From positions 1 to 64,000 of the forward strand of contig NZ_JBEPKD010000005.1 in assembly GCF_040544555.1 (NCBI RefSeq): a stretch of DNA of 64,000 nt, given 5' to 3'. The stretch is from Halalkalibacter oceani (lineage in GTDB: Bacteria; Bacillota; Bacilli; Bacillales; Bacillaceae_D). Shown here in pieces: positions 59,338 through 64,000 of this stretch. The position numbers and the translations under genes were made by a program. How positions within the stretch are numbered: the stretch's first letter is position 1; each line of letters starts with the position of its first letter. Under the pieces are notes generated by a model, which did no database searches, was not told the DNA's origin, and worked only from the letters and a program-made list of their open reading frames with translations.

Positions 59338-59547
59338 TTAATCATTAAGGTAGTCTGTATCCAATTCAGCATAGCAAGGGTTGACATCTTCTATATTTTT
59401 TCCTTCCGGTACTTTCCAGCATATAAAAGCCGGATGTCCGTCGATTGTTTCTGCTTTTGCTACATGTGTGAAACCTCTTGGACTGCTTATTTTGATTGGC
59501 TTATCAGTCATTATATATTCATCTTCTGCAATTGTATAAACTTCCAT
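59338..59547 (-). CDS. Hypothetical protein (69 aa)
   Basis: Beta-rich with SSPRGFTHVAKAETIDGHPAFICW. The function is unknown. Confidence 0.55.
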   Translation of the reverse strand: MEVYTIAEDEYIMTDKPIKISSPRGFTHVAKAETIDGHPAFICWKVPEGKNIEDVNPCYAELDTDYLND

Positions 59548-59628
59548 ATTAAATCCCTCCCCTTTTGAGTTATATTATACCATTGTTGGAATAGAGGGCA
59601 ATTGAAGAAAACATATTTTAGTTTTTTC

Positions 59629-59931
59629 TCAATGACCTACTTTTATATCGAAAAATTTTAGAAAGTCATCCGTTACAAAAATATCATCCTTTGTGATCTC
59701 TGCCTGTATGTCCTTGTTATAACCTTCGGCTGCACTGTAAATAGCGTAAATTTTTGCTTTATCGTATGTGCGCCCATTTAGTTTTACAATTCTTAGAATA
59801 GCCCCATGACAAATCACCAGTCGGTTGAATTCGTCATTACCTTGTATGGATATATCATTTATTTTACCTCCCTCAAAAATTATTGTTGCCGTAGCCCCTG
59901 AATTTTTATGAGTTAATACTATTATTTTCAT
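59629..59931 (-). CDS. Hypothetical protein (100 aa)
   Basis: Beta-rich, with KIIVLTHKNSGATATIIFEGG and a mixed C-terminus. SD AGGAGG. It overlaps the leader of the next gene. The function is unknown. Confidence 0.55.
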   Translation of the reverse strand: MKIIVLTHKNSGATATIIFEGGKINDISIQGNDEFNRLVICHGAILRIVKLNGRTYDKAKIYAIYSAAEGYNKDIQAEITKDDIFVTDDFLKFFDIKVGH

Positions 59932-59933
59932 TT

Positions 59934-60695
59934 CTAATTCCTCCTTTCTATTATAAACGTAATCTCATGATCGTTTGACAGATCACCTTGTAATACCTCG
60001 ATTAAGTATTGCGGATTACGAATAAACTTTTTAATGAGTGTAACGCTTGTGTATATCATGATGTTTCTATAAATTTTATCGTGGTCACTTACAACATCGT
60101 TAGAGTTGAATGCCCCGCTAAGATCAAAGTAGACATATGCTTCTCTATCTCCTTCTGTGAACGATTCATCACCGTTATTAGATATATCCACCTTTATTTT
60201 TGTTTGGTAGAATAATCCGTGTTTTAATTTTTGGATAATCGTCACGCCCTCTAATAAAGCTTTTTCCAGTTGATCGCTTGTCATCTCAACTGTTTTGTAA
60301 TCAATTGTCTTTTTTAGTGACGGGCGCTGCAATCTATCCCATTCTTTTATTAGAGTCTCTTCCAGTTTCCTTTCTTTTTCGGGAGGAGACTCTTTATTAT
60401 TTTTTGAGTTTATTTCCATTTCTACATAGTCGAAAATTATATCGACGTGTACATATCCCGCCCAATATGGATCGTAACCTGGATCAATCGACTCTACTGT
60501 CCTAGATTTAAAAAACAGGATCGCTTGCTCGTCACTTTTTAGATTATGACATAGAGACGAAGGGATTACTGTGTAGTGCATGTTGGTATTTTTGTCAAGT
60601 ACTGTGTAATCGGTCAAAATATCTTTCAGATGATAGTCTGATCGAGAAAAATCCTTACCTGTTACCTTTAACATATCTTTGTGTAATTGTTCCAT
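59934..60695 (-). CDS. Hypothetical protein (253 aa)
   Basis: An acidic, mixed alpha/beta protein, one of the larger right-block proteins. It has IPSSLCHNLKSDEQAILFFKS and repeated beta strands near the end. SD GAGGTAGG. It adjoins the Csx16-like gene and may share its role, but there is no direct evidence. Confidence 0.55.
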   Translation of the reverse strand: MEQLHKDMLKVTGKDFSRSDYHLKDILTDYTVLDKNTNMHYTVIPSSLCHNLKSDEQAILFFKSRTVESIDPGYDPYWAGYVHVDIIFDYVEMEINSKNNKESPPEKERKLEETLIKEWDRLQRPSLKKTIDYKTVEMTSDQLEKALLEGVTIIQKLKHGLFYQTKIKVDISNNGDESFTEGDREAYVYFDLSGAFNSNDVVSDHDKIYRNIMIYTSVTLIKKFIRNPQYLIEVLQGDLSNDHEITFIIERRN

Positions 60696-60746
60696 ATCAT
60701 CCTACCTCCATTTATTTTATTTTTATTAATTTCGTTTTTAATCTTT

Positions 60747-60774
60747 CCAGCAATCCTTCGATCAAGCTGTTATA
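60747..60774 (-). repeat. Conserved intergenic element B, copy 5
   Basis: TATAACAGC, 15 bases, CTGG. It overlaps a larger hairpin (AATCCTTCGA and its complement) between the genes at 60806 and 60695. Confidence 0.75.
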
Positions 60775-60805
60775 CACTATAACTAGTCGAAGGATTAAGC
60801 AAAAA

Positions 60806-61372
60806 TTAAATATCTAACTCTTTAACTTTGATCGGATTACTTGCGACAACTAACCGCTCACTAAGAGCTACGTCTGTTAAGTCGCCATCTTTTTTATAAT
60901 CAAAATCTTTAATTGTAACAGCCGTATACATATCGCACTCAGTAATCAAGTGTGGAGGCAGTGTGCCGACAACGTGCTTGCCTTTAATATCCTCTGCTGT
61001 TACATTCTCAAAAACGGGCGCTAACCACCAGTCTTTTTTAAGAATATCAATCGTGCCTTTATGACGGCTTGCGATCACTGTTTTATCTGGATTGGAATAC
61101 TTAATAAGATCAAGCTTATCTACAACCTCAATTTGATATTTGCGTACTGGTAAATCAGCATCAAAAATCTCTTGAGATGTGTTAAATATTGTGCCTCTCG
61201 GCAGTTGCAGTGCATAAAACTCTGTTACTCCTTGCTCTGCTAAAATAGCAGGTGATAGCGACGATAAAACAACCTCTTCTGTTCCTTGACTGAAATCAGA
61301 TAATCCCTTAATAGCTTCAAATCCACTTGCTACAACCTTTTTTTCTGATAATAATTGTTTAATAGTTTTCAT
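60806..61372 (-). CDS. Csx16-like protein, candidate cyclic-nucleotide (ring nuclease-type) counter-defence protein
   Basis: A 188-aa protein whose C-terminal half has TVIASRHKGTIDILKK, AEDIKGKHVVGTLPPHLI and a charged end. This recalls the S/TRHxGAxEW and GDxVxGTLPxHLA pattern of the Csx16 (VVA1548) family, linked to type III CRISPR cyclic-oligoadenylate signalling. The N-terminal half (EEVVLSSLSPAILAEQGV) is not recognised. A phage copy could bind or cut the host signal and blunt CRISPR or CBASS-like defence. No crRNA genes are nearby. The resemblance is by eye only. ATG 61372, no strong SD beyond AAGGAG. Confidence 0.55.
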   Translation of the reverse strand: MKTIKQLLSEKKVVASGFEAIKGLSDFSQGTEEVVLSSLSPAILAEQGVTEFYALQLPRGTIFNTSQEIFDADLPVRKYQIEVVDKLDLIKYSNPDKTVIASRHKGTIDILKKDWWLAPVFENVTAEDIKGKHVVGTLPPHLITECDMYTAVTIKDFDYKKDGDLTDVALSERLVVASNPIKVKELDI

Positions 61373-61411
61373 TTTAAATTCTCCTTTTTTTATATTTTTA
61401 ATTTTATTTTT

Positions 61412-61438
61412 CCAGTGATTCTCTTAGCTGCCTGTTAA
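61412..61438 (-). repeat. Conserved intergenic element B, copy 6
   Basis: A variant: TTAACAGG, with CTGG 23 nt on. It lies in the loop of a strong hairpin (ATTCTCTTAG and its complement) between the genes at 61467 and 61372. Confidence 0.7.
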
Positions 61439-61466
61439 TCAACTAAGAGAATCTGACAAGTATGAA

Positions 61467-61703
61467 TTAGATATTCTCTACTCTGATTGGATTATCCCAA
61501 TCACAAGCTTCTGACTCGTCTGAAGTATCAAAATTAATTGTTTCCCAGTAGATCATATATTCCTTATCATTTTCATCGACAGCATGAGCTTTATACTCAC
61601 TACCATCATCTGAAACATATGCATCTTGCAATGTGCGATACTCTTTACCCTCAAATTCTACAATGGTTGAATTTCCGCTATTTAATTCTTCAAACTTTTT
61701 CAT
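61467..61703 (-). CDS. Hypothetical acidic protein (78 aa)
   Basis: A strongly acidic beta-rich protein with YRTLQDAYVSDDGSEYKAHAV. SD AGGAGGAAG. The function is unknown. Confidence 0.6.
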   Translation of the reverse strand: MKKFEELNSGNSTIVEFEGKEYRTLQDAYVSDDGSEYKAHAVDENDKEYMIYWETINFDTSDESEACDWDNPIRVENI

Positions 61704-61746
61704 AATGACTTCCTCCTTTTGTTTTTGTTTCCTTATCTTTAACTTA

Positions 61747-61806
61747 ATTTTATACTAAAAGTAGTATAAAGTCAATAAATTATTATAATTATTTTTATTT
61801 TATTTA
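61747..61806 (-). promoter_or_regulatory. Promoter with overlapping operator palindrome and A/T box
   Basis: On the minus strand, -35 TTGACT (61770-61775) and -10 TAAAAT (61747-61752) are 17 bases apart. The palindrome TTTATACTA-N4-TAGTATAAA (61749-61770) covers the spacer, and the A/T box (61784-61806) lies upstream. Confidence 0.7.
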
Positions 61807-61929
61807 TAGGAAATGTGTTTTAATAATGCCTGTTCCAGCCATGTAAAATAATCCTGCTAAAACAATACCTGTCAATATAATAATAGACCAATCAGTTTTA
61901 TCTTTATTTTTAATTTGTTTATGTAGCAC
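61804..61929 (-). CDS. Small membrane protein (41 aa)
   Basis: A GTG start (61929) behind GGGGTTG. The frame has LHKQIKNKDKTDWSIIILTG and one membrane segment. The function is unknown. Confidence 0.5.
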   Translation of the reverse strand: MLHKQIKNKDKTDWSIIILTGIVLAGLFYMAGTGIIKTHFL

Positions 61930-62064
61930 AATTATCAACCCCATATCATTATTTTAGTTTTATATTGTGAATGAAAAACCTTCCCTCTTACGTTCAGATA
62001 AAATAGTCATTAATACCGAATCTTTCTTTATAACCCACTACGTTCAGATAATAAAGTCACCTAT

Positions 62065-62328
62065 TTACTTTTTAAAGATCGGAAAGTAACTATGAGATGC
62101 GAACCCGCAACGTCCAACCTCTAAAACATATCCATTGTTATTTTCCGTTACACAGATCTCCTTATAAGATGAGACATATTCCATTTTCTCTTGTACTTGC
62201 TTAGATATAAAATACAATCCTTTTGAATTCAAATAATTACAAGCGTCCTCTGCTCTTTCAAAATAAAGTTCTCTCCCCCAGTCTTTTTTAAATACGCCAA
62301 CATTCATACCGTTAATTATTTCTCTCAT
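62065..62328 (-). CDS. Hypothetical protein (87 aa)
   Basis: The protein has NGMNVGVFKKDWGRELYFERAED and GYVLEVGRCGFASHSYFPIF. SD AGGAGG. The function is unknown. Confidence 0.6.
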   Translation of the reverse strand: MREIINGMNVGVFKKDWGRELYFERAEDACNYLNSKGLYFISKQVQEKMEYVSSYKEICVTENNNGYVLEVGRCGFASHSYFPIFKK

Positions 62329-62353
62329 TTTTTACCTCCTGTTATTTAATGAT

Positions 62354-62531
62354 TTAATTATCGCTCATTAAATCAGATATATCAATAGTATCCTCTAAAT
62401 TCATCAACCTGTCAGACATAGCACCCTCTAAATCGTGTTCATTAATCCCAGCTTTGAGTAGTCTTTTTTTTGATTACCTTTTGTTTTTCGAGGGATAATT
62501 GAGATATAAAGATTGTTTTGTTATACTCCAT
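62354..62531 (-). pseudogene. Small gene frameshifted in a poly-A run
   Basis: ATG 62531 with SD AAGGAGTT starts MEYNKTIFISQLSLEKQKV. Eight A residues follow (62465-62472 region), and the frame stops. With seven A, it would continue RLLKAGINEHDLEGAMSDR and MNLEDTIDISDLMSDN. It looks like one gene with a one-base slip. Confidence 0.65.
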
Positions 62532-62572
62532 CTATTATAACTCCTTATATAATTAACTTTAAAAGATTGAAT

Positions 62573-62791
62573 TTATCCGAATACAGTATTTATTATTTCC
62601 CCAGTTTTTACATTTAGGAATTTTTCGTTTTTATAATAATCTAAGTAAAACATTTTAATAAAACTTATACCTGTTTCCAAAAGCCCGAAATCATACACCA
62701 GATTATCCACTTCAATTTTAATCTGATGATTATCTAAGTTGTAATTTATAAGCTTAATGTCTGAAGCCTCTACAAGTTTTTTAATAAACAT
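62573..62791 (-). CDS. Hypothetical protein (72 aa)
   Basis: The start is MFIKKLVEASDIKLINYNLD (SD AAGGAGG). Beta-rich. The leader dyad is at 62813-62826. The function is unknown. Confidence 0.6.
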   Translation of the reverse strand: MFIKKLVEASDIKLINYNLDNHQIKIEVDNLVYDFGLLETGISFIKMFYLDYYKNEKFLNVKTGEIINTVFG

Positions 62792-62829
62792 TTTTATTCC
62801 TCCTTCCAACTTAAAATATTACTTTTATC

Positions 62830-63069
62830 CTAATTAGTTTTTAGGTGTATTTCTCCATTGTCACTAACCTTCAAAGTTGTAATTCCAACATACTCTAAAA
62901 CTTCTACCTCTAACACTTGAAACATTTCTCCATTTGGATTACAAAATTTATCATTTACAATTCTCTCAAAATGTCTAATACTTCCGTTTTTCATTTCAAC
63001 TTTAAACCTAACCTTATGTCCCTCAAATTCTTTTTGTCTGTTAACAAATTCATCTATGCTCATTTTCAT
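62830..63069 (-). CDS. Hypothetical protein (79 aa)
   Basis: The start is MKMSIDEFVNRQKEFEGHKV (SD GGAGG). Beta-rich C-terminus. The leader dyad is at 63094-63107. The function is unknown. Confidence 0.6.
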   Translation of the reverse strand: MKMSIDEFVNRQKEFEGHKVRFKVEMKNGSIRHFERIVNDKFCNPNGEMFQVLEVEVLEYVGITTLKVSDNGEIHLKTN

Positions 63070-63108
63070 TTCAATTCCTCCAATTTTTTTCATAAAAGGT
63101 TTATTTTA

Positions 63109-63335
63109 TTATAGCTTCCTATGCTTCTTGTTCTGTCCGAAAAACTGTAAATTCATTCCTAGTCTACTTTTATCTTTCTTCTTTTTTAAAAAATCTTTTG
63201 CAAGCTCAATTTGAGAAGGCTTTAACGCTTTAATAATTGGACTTTATTCATCTTTGATCGTCCGGCAATTCCTTTTTCCTTCGCTAGTTCATAAAGCTCT
63301 TTCATTGTCATATTAGATAGTTTTTTGTTATTCAT
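63109..63335 (-). pseudogene. Frameshifted Rho-N/SAP-like small gene
   Basis: MTMKELYELAKEKGIAGRSK starts a Rho-N-like helical motif and stops after MNKVQLLKR. The next frame goes on PIIKALKPSQIELAKDF, and ends in GQNKKHRKL. One missing base near the AAAG run explains both. The intact protein would be about 75 aa and may bind nucleic acid. Confidence 0.6.
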
Positions 63336-63366
63336 TTTTATTTCCTCCCTGTTTATCTTTAATTTT

Positions 63367-63419
63367 ATTTTATATCATTACTAGTATAATGTCAATATAT
63401 AATTTAATTAATTTTATTA
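63367..63419 (-). promoter_or_regulatory. Promoter with A/T box
   Basis: On the minus strand, -35 TTGACA (63390-63395) and -10 TAAAAT (63367-63372) are 17 bases apart. The A/T box (63396-63419) lies upstream, after element B copy 7. Confidence 0.7.
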
Positions 63420-63424
63420 AAATG

Positions 63425-63452
63425 CCAGTGATAATTTAAAGATGCTGTTATA
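63425..63452 (-). repeat. Conserved intergenic element B, copy 7
   Basis: TATAACAGC, 15 bases, CTGG. It lies between the gene at 63459 and the promoter at 63367. Confidence 0.75.
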
Positions 63453-63458
63453 GAAATG

Positions 63459-63770
63459 TTAATTACGAACCAATCTAACAAAATTGATCAATTGCTCCTG
63501 TGAATAGTTTTCTCGTTTAAATCTTGGTAAATTAATTTCGTTCAAATCAAATTCTTTCAAGCCTAATTCTTTTAGGCGTCTAAAATAACTTTTCAGGCTA
63601 ATCCATTTTAAAGCTGTTATACTTGTTTCCCATTCGCTAAAACGAACGAGTGAACCGTCTACAATATTATAATTATATTTAAAAATATTTCCCGTGTTCG
63701 TATTAACTTCTACGACTTCATAGGAACATGAGCCATTGTTGTATTTTCTGAATGCCTTGATATTTTTCAT
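63459..63770 (-). CDS. Hypothetical protein (103 aa)
   Basis: Basic N-terminus (IKAFRKYNNGSCSYEVVEVNT) and a helical C-terminus ending QEQLINFVRLVRN. SD CTGGAGG, part of element B copy 8. The function is unknown. Confidence 0.6.
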   Translation of the reverse strand: MKNIKAFRKYNNGSCSYEVVEVNTNTGNIFKYNYNIVDGSLVRFSEWETSITALKWISLKSYFRRLKELGLKEFDLNEINLPRFKRENYSQEQLINFVRLVRN

Positions 63771-63781
63771 ATTAAAAACCT

Positions 63782-63809
63782 CCAGTATTATTTATACTTT
63801 GCTGTTATA
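63782..63809 (-). repeat. Conserved intergenic element B, copy 8
   Basis: TATAACAGC overlaps the stop of the gene at 63805, and CTGG continues straight into the SD (CTGGAGG) of the gene at 63770. AGTAT and ATACT can pair inside. Confidence 0.78.
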
Positions 63810-63993
63810 AGCTTATTTGTTCGGCTTCAATATTTAATTCATTCACCCATCTATTATGTGCTTCTATTCCTGCTCCTACGTTACGGCAGCACTGAGGGCG
63901 CAAAGGACATTGCCCGCAATTATTTTTATAGTTCTGTTTGCAAATATCCTTTACTTTTTGTTTTAATTCTTCATACATGCTTAAAACCTCCAC
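63805..63993 (-). CDS. Cys-rich protein, possible Fe-S or zinc site (59-62 aa)
   Basis: NNCGQCPLRPQCCRNVGAGIEAH carries CxxC...CC, a likely metal-binding cluster. The ATG at about 63978 (MYEELKQKVKDICKQNYK) follows a strong SD (GGAGG); an upstream start at 63993 would add 5 residues. The function is unknown. It is the last gene fully in the window. Confidence 0.6.
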   Translation of the reverse strand: MEVLSMYEELKQKVKDICKQNYKNNCGQCPLRPQCCRNVGAGIEAHNRWVNELNIEAEQISL

Positions 63994-64000
63994 CAGTTCG
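63993..64000 (-). repeat. Conserved intergenic element B, copy 9 (cut off)
   Basis: Coding strand CGAACTGG, as in copies 1 and 2, is followed by TGGAGG. The TATAACAGC half would lie beyond the window. Confidence 0.5.

Noticed and set aside
59172..59387. A 71-codon minus frame overlapping the genes at 59066 and 59338
   Set aside because: It overlaps both stronger genes in another frame and crosses element B.
1..64000. tRNA, rRNA or CRISPR array
   Set aside because: No cloverleaf-like runs, rRNA motifs or regular repeat-spacer units were noticed on reading both strands; a tRNA scan was not possible.

Overview
The window looks like part of the early and lysogeny region of an SPbeta-like temperate phage or prophage of a Bacillaceae host. 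The DNA is AT-rich with Bacillus-type Shine-Dalgarno (SD) sites. Nearly every gene reads leftward (minus strand). The gene order recalls SPbeta: a DnaB-type helicase (YorI-like), Toprim primase (YorJ-like), PHP-type DNA polymerase III alpha (YorL-like), 3D-domain protein (YorM-like), nucleotide kinase (YorS-like) and cytosine methyltransferase (MtbP-like), plus a block resembling the YopO/YopP/YopQ/YopR control module. These assignments come from motifs and gene order recalled from the families; no database was searched.

Layout from the left. 1-700: start of an IS110-type insertion sequence running off the window. 727-3.6 kb: a small gene and a 5-methylcytosine methyltransferase whose N-terminal coding segment lies inverted between 13-bp inverted repeats. 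3.6-8.7 kb: a Mom-like DNA modification protein, membrane proteins, a Gp157-family protein, a nucleotide kinase and a 3D-domain cell-wall protein. 8.7-22.6 kb: the replication and recombination block (polymerase, Cas4/AddB-like nuclease, primase, helicase, zinc-finger protein, RecA-like ATPase, ssDNA-binding-like protein, an HNH endonuclease insertion, NAD-dependent ligase). 22.6-42.2 kb: many small early genes with two metallophosphoesterases, an ATP-dependent ligase on the plus strand, an AbrB-type regulator, DHH and HD phosphohydrolases and a type-2 peptidyl-tRNA hydrolase. 42.2-44.1 kb: an IS200/IS605 element with tnpA and tnpB. 44.1-48.7 kb: the putative lysogeny module. No AimR-like gene is seen beside it; the IS605 element occupies that side. 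48.7-64 kb: dense small early genes, including a protein whose C-terminal half resembles Csx16-type ring nucleases.

The regulatory DNA is unusually patterned. Many gene leaders carry an AAAA-N6-TTTT dyad just upstream of the SD. In 55-64 kb the same position instead holds an element reading TATAACAGC-N15-CTGG on the coding strand, with exactly constant spacing in eight copies. A roughly 22-bp A/T box recurs upstream of several sigma-A-like promoters. A 200-bp palindrome-dense stretch separates the convergent YopO-like and YopP-like genes.

Working together, the replication genes supply a nearly complete phage fork (helicase, primase, polymerase, two ligases, ssDNA-binding protein, nucleases). 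The left end and parts of the right end look like DNA modification and counter-defence functions. Several small genes carry single-base frameshifts or lack a normal start codon, so either some decay has occurred or the assembly contains small errors.
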